From NCBI RefSeq assembly GCF_043641665.1, contig NC_092200.1, positions 19,055,423 to 19,119,422 of the forward strand: a stretch of 64,000 nt of DNA. Direction: 5' to 3'. Below the pieces are notes generated by a model. The model was given only the letters and a program-made list of their open reading frames with translations. It made no database searches and had not been told where the DNA came from. The translations under genes and the position numbers were made by a program. Below, piece after piece: positions 21,706 through 34,200 of this stretch; position 1 is the first letter of the stretch, and each line of letters begins with the position of its first letter. Source of the stretch: Enoplosus armatus. Its lineage: Eukaryota > Chordata > Actinopteri > Centrarchiformes > Enoplosidae.

Positions 21706-24548
21706 TAAGGAAAAAAAGTACCTTTTTACTACTACTACTTTATTTAATCTTTAATAACAGATGGGACAGTGTGTTCACAGTGAACCAGCAGATCTTACTT
21801 TCCCGCGTGTCCATGTACACTATACACTACAGTGCTGTACGGGAGCGAGAGGTCAATAGTGGAAATGAGGTAATCGATCGCAGCGCTCCTTGCCACCCCC
21901 GCTCTGCCCAGGAGCCACTGAGCTGAGGACTGCCGCAGCGCTTCTTATGGCGTAAAAGTGCAAGCTGCAGCTTGGACCATGCGGGGGGTGGTGGGGGGGG
22001 TCCCATATGGAGTCACATATATTTATATACCGTCATCCCTCAGCAATACTAGCAGTTTCCAGTTCCTCCTCGTCGGGCGCTTGGCCGCAGCAACGCCCAT
22101 AAATCATTCACAACAAACGGTCTGATTAGAGCTCTGACACTCATCCAGGAGCTCCACCAGCTTTTTTTTTTTTCCCCCCACTGTACTTTTTTGGTAAGGA
22201 TGATATTTCACCTGCATTGCATTGCATTGCAACACTAAATACGCCCCTGAGGGAGGGGATGAGGGACTGTATTGTCCTCCCGGGTCCATTTTGTGCAGAG
22301 GCTCAGAGTAGCTCGACAGGCTCTCTGCAGATCCACAGCGATGTGTGGATGCTGGCCCTCACGCTGTCAGCGCGCCCAGGCCTCCCTGCGGCAGTTGTGA
22401 AAAATAAGTGCGATGTTTTAGCCGATGTCTGATGCATTAGTGATTATTTGAAAATGACATGCCACTTCTAAAACAAATGGAGTCCTGCGCCGCCAGAAAG
22501 ATGGCCCCAGGAAGTTGTAGGAAGTCTAATTTGTGTCAGTTTAGGGGTCCTTTGGACGTGAAAAAAGTTTGGGAACCACTGCATTAATGTACAGTAATTT
22601 ATTTATGGAGACATATTTTATATTATTACAACTGTGTTTTTACTAGATTGTCATTCGTTGTCTGTTTGTACAGCGGCCTCCACTTCTTATATTAAATAGG
22701 GGGACTCAAAGTAAAGCGACTCACAGGTTGATTTGTGTACCTTGCAGAGATGAATGGAAGCTAATTGCTAAAGTGCTAAAGCTAAAGTGGATCTAGCTGC
22801 GAGTGTTTTGTGTCTTTTTTTAAATTTTTTATTATCTTTGAAACTACATTGATGGCGATCATCACGCCTTAATTGTTCCATGATGTCATCATTACCCATG
22901 TGACCACCAGGGCGCCACCTCATGAGCGAAATAAAGCATTTTGGAAAATCATTTTTAGCATTTATTCGGATAAATACATTCAATTTATTGTGTGGTTTCA
23001 AAGGATCATCACAATTTACTCATTTTATTTGTAATTAGAAACCAGAAGCTGTTTTTATATATGTATATATGTGTGTGTGTGTGTGTGTGTGTACACACAC
23101 TATATACAGCAAAAATAACCTATATAAAGTTTTTTAATTATCATTCAGCTGATCGTGTTGTCTCCTCACGGCCCGGTAGCAAATGACTCTGTACGGGTCC
23201 CCGGCCCAGGGGTTGGGAACCTCCGCCGCAGGACTCTTGTCAGTAGCGGAAGAGCATCAACTAATGACCATTTTCATCGCTGATTATTCTATAAGTTGAC
23301 ATCTTCAAATGTCAAAAATATATCCAGTGTGCTATCGCAGAGGACAAAGAAGAGCAGACAATATTCCCATTTGAGAGGGTTTTTTTTTTTCTTTTTCTGT
23401 GGATCAACTTGATTGTTTGACTCATTGTTGCATCTCTAATACCCCCCCCCCCCCCCTTCTCTTTAAATGCGGCACACCAGCCGTCGTAACACCATCATGC
23501 CCTTGCTCAGTGCACGTCCTGCTCTGGGAGTGCCTCGCTGCAGTCGCAGGGAGCCACCACTGGGGGCCGCTGCTGCCCGTCACATCACTACTGCACGTTT
23601 CCAAAAAGGAGGACGTGCAAGGACCTAAGGTGCTTGCAGTGAAATGTGAAATGGGGGAAGTATAAGAAATGGACAAGCTGTGAGCAAGGCCTGTGATCAG
23701 CAGATGCAATCTGGTTACGCAGTAAAGTTTTTTTGGTCTTGATTTGGCTCAAGACACTGCTGAGAGATGCTTCACACGGGCCAAACCTGTGTCTTAATTC
23801 TGAACTGCACACGGATTCTAAGTAGGTTTAAAGGTACGTGGTGAGCTGTTGATGGACACTGTAATCCGACGCACGTAAATAAAACGTAGAGGATCCCACT
23901 CCCGGCAGCAACACATCCAGACACGTGTCAGATTAAACAAAGAATATTCAGTCTTTGGAGAGTTTTCAAGGCTGCTCCACTCAGAATGTGCTCTGTCGCA
24001 CCTGTAAACACGCCCATCGGTGATGTCACAGGACTCCTGGGGTACACCTGTACGTCACTGCAGCAAGGTCACACGTTCTGCCACGTACTGCCGACTAATG
24101 CAGTACGGAGCATGAAACCGTAAATCCATACGCGTTGCCGGTTTCGCCGCCAGGACGTCCGTAATGTCGTGTGATGTCACCGCGCACAGCCATTTGTCCT
24201 CGATGCTCCTTTCGACACGAATCATTTATTTATTTATTTATTTATTTTTACAGCTCTTGTGATTGTAATCAGTGCAGGAACAGGAGCGAATGCACTTTAA
24301 CGAAATTAAACTGATTTGGATGTGCGTTCCAGGCACCGGTTTGTTTCTGAACGTTCTTGAAATCAAATTTGCACGCTCACCTGCTCAAGTCAAAGAGGGG
24401 GGGGGGGTTACTGTTGTGTGGTGATGCAGTGCAGACTTTTTCCAATCTTCCAAAGGGAACATGGTCTGCAGTAAAGTACGTATGGGGTATAAAATGTGCT
24501 AAAACATGGAAATCTTCGATGTGCTTTGGGGCTCTGATACCCCGTCTA

Positions 24549-24584
24549 TCTACCTATCTACTTATCTATCTATCTATCTATCTC
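24549..24584. repeat. (TCTA)n tetranucleotide repeat
   Basis: Imperfect (TCTA/CCTA)n tract of about nine units. Confidence 0.9.
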
Positions 24585-24779
24585 TCATGGGGAGGTGGGG
24601 TGGGGTTAGTGCACATACACACACCGTCCGGCTGCCCCAGATACTCACTACAGCACCAGATGTGTCCACAGTGCGGCTCTGTTCGTCCCACCACGAAGCT
24701 CTCTCAGCTGTATGCGAATGTCAGTGTCATTAATGTCCAGGCCTGGGGAGTGACCGCTGGGCAGTGGTCGTGATCTCAC

Positions 24780-24811
24780 TGCTTAGCTTAGCTTAGCTTA
24801 GCTTAGCTTAG
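24780..24811. repeat. (GCTTA)6 pentanucleotide repeat
   Basis: Six perfect GCTTA units. This is not the vertebrate telomere unit TTAGGG. Confidence 0.95.
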
Positions 24812-25439
24812 TGGACGACCCACTTTTCTCTCTGATTAATTCCTCTGTGTGTGTGTGTGTGTGAACTTCCTTCACCCCGTCGTCAACATGGCAGCAGGCC
24901 CGTTGCCGCGGTGCTAATCTCCCCCGTCTACGTCTACAAATGCTGCGATCGAAGGGTCGCAGAGCTCGCAGGCGAGGCGGGCGCTTGCTGGGTAAATGGA
25001 GGGGCGGGGACTGTACTGAAATGGTGTAAATGATGTACATGTATACGTGTGGTCTCCGTGGTGCAGGGAGGAGGGTCAGGCCACTCAGGTCTGTTTGGCG
25101 ACACCTGAAGTTGCTCCTGGATCCGCATTCTTCGCATATCTGTTTACAATCTATGTGTCCTTTTGTCATCATGATTGTCCATACAATCAATGTGATTTTA
25201 CTATGTCGGCCCATTCTGTACGCTCAACGTCTACTTCCTGTCTGTCCGTCCTGGGAGAGGGATCCCTCCTCCGTTTCTTCCATTTTTTTTTTTTTATCTA
25301 ACCCCGTACCCCGTATCCACCCAATATTTTGTATTTTATACGTATTCATATGACAAAATGACATCGTACATTGTGGGAAGTTACGCCGTAGGTTGCGGGG
25401 AGTTACCAAATAGGACAGGTTGTCCGCAATGAGACGTTG

Positions 25440-26375
25440 GACTCTGCAGCCCCGTGTCGCGTTCTTGAATCCTATTTGCCGGAGAGGAAATGCTTTTTGT
25501 TGATTGGTTTGACGAAGAGTTCCTCAAAACGATCGTTCTCGGGGGCCTCGACCGTTCAACCTGCACTTGGTCCTCCTGGCTGGGATTGCAGATAACAAGA
25601 CTATAATTATGCAGATGACACATGATTGTTTGTGGCAAAATTTGCAGTTGGGATCAAACTGAAAAAAAAAAACGTTTTTGGTGCCAAAGAGGAACGATTG
25701 AAAGTCACTGCTCGCCTCGAAGCCCTAATGTTAAAGACCTCAAACCAAGCCAGAAGTGTTGGTTCAGTAGTGGACCTTAATTTACTGTGAACTACCTGCT
25801 CAGCACCAGACGGCAGACAGACAAAGTCGCTCGCCGTAACAAGTGGCCGAGAAAAAGAAACTCCATTAATGCAGGTTTAGCAAGAATGAAACGACCAATA
25901 TCTCAGCAAAACTTCAAAAATACTTTCATCATTAGTAGGCCGCTCTACTGTAACAGTGTCTCCACGGGTATGTATGAACAGTGGATCAGGGTACTCTAGC
26001 AGGGCTTCTGCAGGCAGTTCTCACCAGGACCAAGAAAGAGGAGCACATCCCTCCAGCTCGCAGATCTTTACGCTAGATTTTTTTTTTTTGTCTGCTAAAG
26101 AATTGGTCTGTAAAGCTCTGGTCTCTGGTCTGCTACACGGAGAACCGTTCCAGACCTCTCGGATCAACCGGAAACTGGTCCGCTCACTGTCCCAGCAGCA
26201 TTCATTCAGTTTCCATGCTCCACATATCTGGAACAAACAAAGGTCTGCTCCAACTCTCGGGTCTCCTGCTTAAATCCTATTTCATTCCTATTTTTTTTTT
26301 ATATTTAGACGTTTTAATATATTTTTATGTCTTATGTAAAGCACTTTAAATGAACTTGTTACGCATTAATCTTGC
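25440..26375 (+). pseudogene. Degraded L2-like LINE reverse transcriptase, 3' end
   Basis: Read across frames on the + strand, blocks occur in the order expected for an L2/Maui-type ORF2. They are a SYLPERK-like block (25465), a VPQ...G...FNLHL block (25520-25575), a degenerate YADDT block (TIIMQMT, about 25600), a LEALMLKTSNQARSVGSVVD block (25718), ISRPLYCNSVSTG (25930; compare SRLDYCNSLL), LTRTKK (26020), and SFSFHAPHIWNKQRSAP (26200; compare AFxxxAPxLWNSLP). The 3' part ends in an AT-rich tail with 'gtaaagcactttaaatgaac'. Several frameshifts and a poly-T insertion near 26080 show it is dead. Confidence 0.75.
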
Positions 26376-26702
26376 CGACAGCTGAATTTTAAGATATTAT
26401 TTAAATAACATTTAAATATTCAGATGTCACCTTTTGGGAAGGTTGTTGTCGTCAAGCGCTCTTAACACACACACACACCCCCCTCTCTCTCTCTCTCAGA
26501 ATGTGCATGCACATGATTGCTTCGTAAGGATAATGAAATGGCTTCTCCGGCTCCAAGACGCATGCATTCATAAATGCGTAGACAAATAAAGTGAAAAACA
26601 TTTCGCAACACTTATCGCTGCAGCGATAGCTCACTGGTATCGTATCTGGCCCGAGAAATAAGAGAGACCTTTTGAGATTACTGAGGTGAGGCATCATCTG
26701 GG

Positions 26703-26705
<3 letters not shown>

Positions 26706-26738
<33 letters not shown>
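26706..26738. repeat. (CA)n microsatellite
   Basis: About 16 CA units. Confidence 0.95.
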
Positions 26739-26739
<1 letters not shown>

Positions 26740-28054
26740 CAAGAGAAAAAGCTGAGCCTGCAGCTCTGGCTATTGCCCGATATTGCAAGAGCTGCGCCTT
26801 GTTATGGAAATGAGAGGCAAATGTGTGTCATTGGCGGGGGAGCGCAGATGAGAATTGATCTCTTATCCCTCTGGGGGCAAGAGGGGAAAAGAGCAAATGA
26901 TAATGTTAAAACGTATAATGTCATTACTCATCAGTGATGTCCCAAATATCACTAAATGGAACCAAGAGTTTAAGAAAAAATGTTCTGAAATCATTTGTCA
27001 GACATTCCTCTGCTTTTAGTGATGGGTCCGAGCTTTGTTTAGCCTAGCTTGGCAGAAAGACTGGAAGCAGGGGGGGGTGGGGGTGGAGGGGGGGGGGACT
27101 ACCAGCCTTGTATACATATATATAACATCTAAACCTGGCAAACCACTGCATGCAGTACCAACTGTACCCAGGGAAATTAGCCCCAAAGCTAACTCCGCCT
27201 AAAACTGCAATGTGTCGTTGATCCTCTTATCGGACTATGGATAGCGTCGGATTCAGTTAATAATAATAATAAAGTTTACGAAACTGCCAACCCTCGTGGT
27301 GCATCTGCACTGTGCGGACCCCTGGACGACCTCCCGAGAACTGCGGGGCACTGGCGCCACCATCCGCTTTCCCTTCCACGAGCAGTATCCCCCTGCTTCT
27401 TCCTCCCTTTCTCCCAATTCCTTCATCCTCTACATCTGTCCCTGTCTGAGAGTTAAATGTTTGAGAGTTTTCTTTACAGTACGGAGAGAAACGACCACTG
27501 CCCCTCCCAGTGCTGCTCTGATGCACCAACGCAAGAGATTTAGATGTGTTTGGAGCCCGTCTACAAGTGTATTAAGAACGCCATTACCGCCCTCCCGCTA
27601 AGCACAGGATCAGGATGGAGGGGATGCGGATCAGGCAGTAGCACTCAGTTTATAGTAGGACGTGGTGAATGCTGTATAAATTCAGCAAGTGAACCATATT
27701 AATTGCTCAACCGGCAGATGTTTCAAAGACGTGGCATGCCCTCTATAGTCCCCTTCCTCAAGCTCCTTGGGCTAAACGCAGTAGGTTAGCCTGCATCTCG
27801 ATTCTTTTTCTAGCATCTGCTGTGTTCTCGGGAAATGCATGCAGCTGTGAATCGGATAGAAACGGGCTGTCCAGCGAGAAAAGTGACGACATTAGTCAGG
27901 AAAGGAAACAGGAAACTCCTGTTTTCTACCAGCAGGAACGCCGGTTCCTTTTAACCATGACCACAACATGTTTCCTAACCCTTAAAAGAGTACTCCACCC
28001 ATTTAGTATTGTACTCTAAAACACTGTACTCTACTTTTTGTTCAGCGAGATAAT

Positions 28055-28540
28055 CTTCACTAATGAACGCCACTTTCATGATTTCTGAAGCGTAAATGGA
28101 ATCAGAAGTAAAAAGCTAACGTTAGGCTATAAAGAAACTACACCACGGTCGCTTTACTCCAACGTCACCACCACTGAGCTTCACTTTTAAAGAGAATATA
28201 GATAGATATAGATATATAGACAGATAGAGTATGAACACAACGAGGCTGTAAAGGCGGACTTTTAAGACGTTTAACGTCCGCGACAACCTCTGTGGTCTCA
28301 TTTAGCCGCTCGTTAGCAACCGCCTTTTTTAAGACACGTAAAAGTATCTACTGACGTATTTTATGCCGTAGAACAAAACGTGAAAACCTCTTAAGCTTGT
28401 GTGTAACCACAGACCTTATTTCAAAGCATTTAACAAACAAAAAAAACCCACCGACTTCCAGACAAGGGAAACAGGAAGTGTAAAAAAAATGCTGACTCAT
28501 TTCCGGGTTTTAGGACTCATCCCTGCAGCGCTGTATTGGG
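28055..28540 (+). repeat. Dispersed repeat, copy 2 of 2
   Basis: Same orientation and block order as 12085-12512. It carries an extra stretch of about 90 bp at 28183-28275, including an imperfect (GATA)n, and small length changes. Confidence 0.85.
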
Positions 28541-29242
28541 GTGGTGAATGGGCGGGTAGCGTTCTAATGCACATTTACAGGCCACACACGATGATTTGGA
28601 CGACCAATACAGCCCGAAAGAAAGATCAAAATCGTTACGGTTAACAGTCTAAATGTGCCGATTCACGACAAAGCCCCATGGCTAATATGGTGAGTGTCCG
28701 CTACGTACACAGCGCTCACAGTAATTCTAGGTGTTTCAAACAAAACAGATGCATATCTGGAACCGTATATATTACACATATCTAATATGTGATGCACGCA
28801 CAAATGAACAGGTGAACAGTGAAACCATAAGAAAGTCATTCTGATCATTGTGTGGAAGAAACGTCTTAATAAGAAGCCAAAAACCACCTCAGAACTTTTT
28901 GTTTTTTGACAGTGTTAAGAATTAACTGCATTATTAGTGTTATTGAAGACATGCTGACCTGAGCCCCTCCCCATTACTTAATGATTAGATTAAACAGAAA
29001 ATCTACTTCCATGGCAGTTTGGGCAACAATGATTCCATTTCTATTAAAAAAAATTTTTTTTAAAAAGAGGTCAGCCACATACAGACAACCTATGGGAGGC
29101 GTTTATCTGTCTCACCCTTAATGTAGATGAGTCCCACTTGTTCAGCACACTCATTCAGAGCTCGTCCGTTTCCTGCGATGGAGGGCGGCGTGGCAGAACA
29201 AGACCAGATAGGCTTCACTGGGATGCAAGCATCCCAGATCAG

Positions 29243-29243
<1 letters not shown>

Positions 29244-29278
<35 letters not shown>
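29244..29278 (+). repeat. (CTG)11 trinucleotide repeat
   Basis: Uninterrupted CTG units, 0.6 kb upstream of the lancl2 CpG-rich promoter. Confidence 0.95.
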
Positions 29279-29280
<2 letters not shown>

Positions 29281-29818
29281 AGAGGTCCCATTGTATTTAT
29301 ATTGGACCGGATTACTGCGACTCTGCCCTGGAGATATACTGTACGGGGCAGGGTGTAGATGGGGAGATGGTTGAATGGAATGCCATTAGTGTTGTGATCT
29401 CAGTCATTGTTAGAGCGGCCAGTCTGTTTGGAATCAGGAGAGCCTTTATGCAAAGTGCTCGTGGAAATTATGATTGAGAAAATGGTGATCCTTTAAAAAA
29501 TAAATAAATAAATAAATAAACTGATGAAATCTTTTGCTCATAATGCATCACGGGATATATGCAGACAGTCATGAAAAATGATGCCTATAGAAGGCAGGGG
29601 GGAGAAGGAGGGAAGAAAGAGGCGCGGTGGTGGTGTGTGTGTGTGTGTGTGGGGGGGTGCGGTGGGGGGGGAGTTGGATCTGTTTTTGCTATATTGCCTA
29701 ATCCCGGCAACATCACACACCAACACCATCTGTCACCATTCACATTTGGAGTCAACCTGGACTGGACTGGTACTGGCTACTACAGACACGGGTAGCCTAC
29801 TGGTGGGTGGGTGGATGG

Positions 29819-29849
29819 TGGGGAGGGGGGGGGGGGGGGGGGGGGGGGG
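29819..29849 (+). repeat. Poly-G tract
   Basis: GGGGAGG followed by more than 20 consecutive G, about 30-40 bp upstream of the CpG-rich promoter region. It could form a quadruplex; the exact length is prone to sequencing error. Confidence 0.9.
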
Positions 29850-29879
29850 TTAGGACCCCTCCCGCAGCCTTGTGGTCAG

Positions 29880-30253
29880 TCTCTCAAGCCGGAGCGGAGG
29901 TGGAGAGGGGCGGTGGGGTTCTGATTTGCCAAGCAGCATCAGCAGCACTCTGATGGTTCGGCGCGCTCGGAGAGGGTGCGGGGAGGGTGCGGAGCGGAGA
30001 GGAGAGACAGAGAGAGAGACGCGGTGATGCGGTGACACATGGCTGCCCGGACCGCCTGCACGCCCTGACTGCGGCTTTCCACTTTCCGTGCACCGGGAGA
30101 GGGACCAAGGGAGGCTGCCGCCGGAGAGGCAGGGAGGCTGCCGATAGGGATCGACCGCAGACGAGCTCCGAGGAGACCCGGGGTGGGGGGGTAGGGGGTG
30201 GACCATACACAGACCGCCGATCGGACAGCCTGCCCATCACACGTTGCTCCTCG
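29880..30253 (+). promoter_or_regulatory. lancl2: CpG-rich promoter and probable non-coding exon 1 of lancl2
   Basis: The stretch is GC-rich and CpG-dense (clusters such as 'ttcggcgcgctcgg', 'gacgcggtgatgcgg', 'gaccgcagacgagctccgag'), unlike the AT-rich DNA on both sides. It contains no TATA box I can place. It ends with a good donor, CTCCTCG|GTAAGC at 30253/30254, suggesting a 5' UTR exon spliced to the ATG exon at 31074. The start site is not defined. A TATA-less CpG promoter is usual for a broadly expressed gene. Confidence 0.5.
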
Positions 30254-31073
30254 GTAAGCCCGCTCCACCTGTCATTGGTCCACACCTGCAGTGTTTCGTC
30301 AGGCTAATTGTAGCTGGGAGGGTGGGGGGGGGCTGCTAACACCACGGCAGTCACAGTGCAGCAACAATTGTCCTCTGTTCCGATCTGAGGCGCTCTGATC
30401 TGCACTTGCATTGTTCCCACTTACCCTCACGCTGTTGTTCTGGTTTAAGCCACCAAAACAAAGGAGCTGTTTAAAATCCAGCTGTTTCTCATAGCATTAA
30501 AGGGCTTTGCATGTTTTTTGTTGTTGTTGTTGTTGTTGTTGTTTTTAAATGCCATATAGGATTTTGTCGGGGCCTATGTGGACAGCTTAGCCTACTCAAG
30601 GTGACATTAAAGTTTTATCCTCAGGCGTTTGCCTCAGCCAATAGCCTTGGCTGCTTGAAATGTGTTGGCAGTTGATTTGGAAGTTTCGGCTATGAGCAAA
30701 CTTTTTCTTTTCTTTCCAAATCAATTCTATTACAAATATTCACGAGGTTCTTGTAATGTTTTCAAGGCTGTCACTTTTACGTATTGCCATTTTTTGTTTC
30801 TTAGCTTGTTTGAAATTCATTTAAACATTTTGTCCTGTCTTTCCTTGGTATAATGAGGAGTAGATAGAATTTTGCCGATGCACTGCGGCAGACTTTAAAC
30901 ACACTTCCGTGAGCACATTCCATTGTCATATATTTCGTGTCACTTTGGCGTGGGTTAAACAGTTGAGTTGAATTTTTCTACAAAAACAAAACAAAAACAA
31001 ACCTAAACACGATTGCTTATTTCCACTATGACGGCCGTTACAGTAAGTTTATCCCTGCCGGGCCGCCGTAGCG

Positions 31074-31238
31074 ATGGGAGATAACGTGTCCAAGCGGCTG
31101 AAGCTGATCTCGGCTACGGAGGCAGAGATGGAGGAGCGCTCCTTCCCAAACCCGTACCCCGACTGGGACCAGGGTGTCCTCACCTCCAACTCCGGAGCGG
31201 ACGTGGACTACAATGAGCCCTTTGATGCAGAAGGAAAG
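31074..31238 (+). CDS. lancl2: lancl2 coding exon 1 (start codon)
   Basis: The ATG stands in 'gtagcgatgg', a good context, with a possible acceptor 'gccgccgtag' directly before it. It encodes residues 1-55, with the LANCL2-type N-terminus and EMEERSFPNPYPDW, and ends in phase 0 at AAAG|GTGAGA. Gly2 and Ser6 fit N-myristoylation, which places the protein at membranes. Confidence 0.95.
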
Positions 31239-34200
31239 GTGAGATGTTTTACTTCTGCAGTATTTAAAAAAAAAAAAAAGAAATTTGCTGACGTGCTAAT
31301 AGAAAGTACGTTAGAGCTAGCTTTGCCCTGACTTGCGCTTGTGTAGTAGTCGCCACGACTTGTCACTTATTTGTTGTATGATTGATTTGGGTGTAGTGAG
31401 TAAACTGAGCCCGACTGAATATAGCAAACGGCCGTGCGAAATGGAGACACCGGGGGCATTAGCGCGACAATTCTTGTGTCTCGCCAGCTCACTTTAATGC
31501 ATGTTGTTAAGTTGGCTAGTTGAAGCCGGTAGAACGTTACGCCAAGTTAGCTGGTTGAAGCTGGTAGAACGTTACGCCAAGTTAGCTAGTTGGAGCTGGT
31601 AGAACGTTACGCCAAGTTAGCTGGTTGAAGCTGGTAGAACGTTACGCCAAGTTAGCTGGTTGAAGCTGGTAGAACGTTACGCCAGGTTAGCTAGTTGGAG
31701 CTGGTAGAACGTTACGCCAAGTTAGCTGGTTGAAGCTGGTAGAACGTTACGCCAGGTTAGCTAGTTGGAGCTGGTAGAACGTTACGCCAAGCTAGCTAGT
31801 TGGAGCTGGTGAACGTTACTGCGTACCATAGTAATGTCTGGCTTCACACGGTAATTAAAACATGGCTCAGTGGCATTTGGTGTGGAGCGCTTAAGAGCAT
31901 CAAATATTACGTTTGAAGTGTCGTTGTTGAGTAGCCCACCATTGTGCTAATTTTACAGCTGCAAGTGAAATGCGAAAACCTCTGCCATCTGCAATGCTTT
32001 GCGTCAAAACTTGACCCAGGTCAACTTATTGGCTGGGTGACCCCGCGTTGACGCCCCAGCTGGTGCCAATGCAGCCATTCCCATTCAAATGAATGAATGA
32101 GTGCAGTGCTATTGTCTGTCTGTCTTGTTTTTTTTTTTGTATTATTATTATTTTTTTTAACTCAGCTACTGATAAGACTGTACGAATAACAAACCAACAC
32201 TTTAGCATTGTCTATATTTTTTGTATGAAATACACCCCAACACCACTAATAGCAAACGAGGTGTTGTATAAATTGTGTGTAGTATTATGTTGTGTATGGG
32301 GCTGCAGGCAGACCTTCAGGCTTTCAGCCTTGCGTGTCATCTTTAGTTGTTTTGCTTTGTTCTCTCCTTTCACCCATGGGTGATTGAAGCAGTGACTAAG
32401 CACTGAGAGAGCAGTGGTTATAATACTCTGGTCAGATTCTTTGGGTTTTAGTCTTTAGGACTGTCTGTTGTGTGGACTGGACTGGACTATGGACTGAAAA
32501 TTTTGTTCACATTTGGGTCACAGACTGTGACTTTAATGAGTCTATTATATTATTATTAACTGTTATCATAGTTATTAACCATATAGGGGGAAAAATCGGT
32601 ACAAAAATAGAATGTTTGTAAACCGAATCACTGTACAAGGCTGGTGAGTTCTAACTTCGTCCTCAAACACTTAGGAGACACAATCTGAGACACAACACTC
32701 TTGGAAAGACCCTTCAACAAGTACCAGAGACACAATCTGAGACACAACACTCTTGGAAAGACACTTCAACAAGAACTGTCAACACTCAAACAAGAGACTG
32801 ATTCTATTAAGTCTTTATTAAACAGACAAATGGAAGAACCATCAGGTCCCGCAAACTTGGCTGAAGTGGAAATCAAGGCCACGTTAAAGAGGCAAGAGGA
32901 GATAATTGCCCAACTCAATAACAGCAGCAGCAATCAAAGCCAGAACGAGGAGCTCGCCACCCAGGCAGAAGCTGAGACTCTCCACCAAGCGGTGGAGGAG
33001 GTCCACATGGAGCTCCCGTACCGCCCCTCAAATTGTCCAGTGTGGGCAAGACAGCCACCACAATACCACTTCAATGAGGTGAGGACTCTGCAAGGGCGCC
33101 TGCAGGAAACCGAGTATTATCTCCAGCAGGAAAAAGAAATGAAAATGAAGGCCGACCACAGCAGAGACATCGCGTTGAGCAAACTCCGGGCATCAGAGAC
33201 GACACTGGCGAAGGAGTTAAGCTTGAGAGTCAGGCATGAGAAGGAGGTACAGAGGCTCAATGAAGACCTATATAAATTGAGTCTGTCCTACGAAGTGCCA
33301 CAAGCTGAGTCCCAGGGCGAGCCAGCTACCACTGACCAACGCAAAGACGATCAGTCTAATGTCCACATAAGATTCAGGCTTCAGTTTAAGGATAGAGTCC
33401 TGAAGGACCTGAAGCTGGTCGAGAGGCTGGAAGCTGAAAAAGAAGCCCTTGAGCAGGAGATGGAGGAGATGAGGCAGAAAGAGGCCTGCAGAGAAGAGGC
33501 GACTTCTGAGCTGGAGGACCTAAAGAGGCAGCTGCAGGAGATGACCAGCTCCAACCTCGAGCTGGCCTCCAAATTGAGAGCGCAGGAAGAGGCCAATCAG
33601 GCGCTGGAGAAAAAGGTGGAGGCTCTCACGAATGAGATGAACACCCAAATGTGCCAGCTGATCCACCTGAAGGAGCCCGCCGCGGTCACTGAAGAGGTCG
33701 CCGCTCCGGAGAAGGTCCAGGACGGAGAGAAGAAGCCATCCGTGTGGAGGCGGTTCAAGAAGTCCATCACTCCAAAACACCGCCGCAAGTACAAGAGGCA
33801 GGGGAAGGAGAAGCAGGACCGCGAGTGAGACAGAAACACACACGCACGCTCACACAGGCCGCGACAGGCCATAGGGCAGCGCGGAGGTTCAGTGTTAGTC
33901 CTGACGGACAGAGGCAACTTGGTTTCTGTGTGTCAGGAATTTGCATGTCCTCTCTGTTTCTGCGTGGGTTTACCCCGGGTACTCCGGTTTCCTCCCACAC
34001 AACTACTACCACAAAAACTATACTGCAATAATTAGAAGTAAAAAGTTAAATGAAAAAATAAATTCCATAAATATACATACTTCCTGTATAGTTGTATTTC
34101 TGTAGAGCAATGTTAAGTATTGAGAGTATTCTACTTTGATATTGAGGCAACTGCCTTGTCAATAGTGTTGGTTTGGGGGATGTAAACAAGAAGTTTAACG

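Larger units (their letters stand above)
19566..29879. other. Intergenic region between tgfbr1 and lancl2
   Basis: About 10.3 kb holding a GC-box-like G tract (19629-19656), LINE fragments (19665-19760, 21580-21705, 25440-26375), microsatellites, a dispersed repeat copy (28055-28540) and a (CTG)11 tract (29244-29278). No host gene was recognised. Sequences at 22440-22585 and 23190-23225 ('gtttgggaaccactg', 'aggggttgggaacctc') resemble hAT-type ends. Confidence 0.7.

Noticed and set aside
24780..24811. Interstitial telomere repeat
   Set aside because: The unit is GCTTA, not TTAGGG/CCCTAA.
26620..26670. tRNA-derived SINE head ('cgatagctcactggtatcgt')
   Set aside because: It has a faint A-box look, but no B box at proper spacing and no cloverleaf could be drawn.
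29850..30307. Several overlapping frames in the CpG-rich region
   Set aside because: High GC content removes stop codons; no frame has a recognisable protein, and the region fits a promoter and 5' UTR.
31509..31820. CRISPR-like array
   Set aside because: Units are directly adjacent with no unique spacers, and the DNA is vertebrate; it is a minisatellite.
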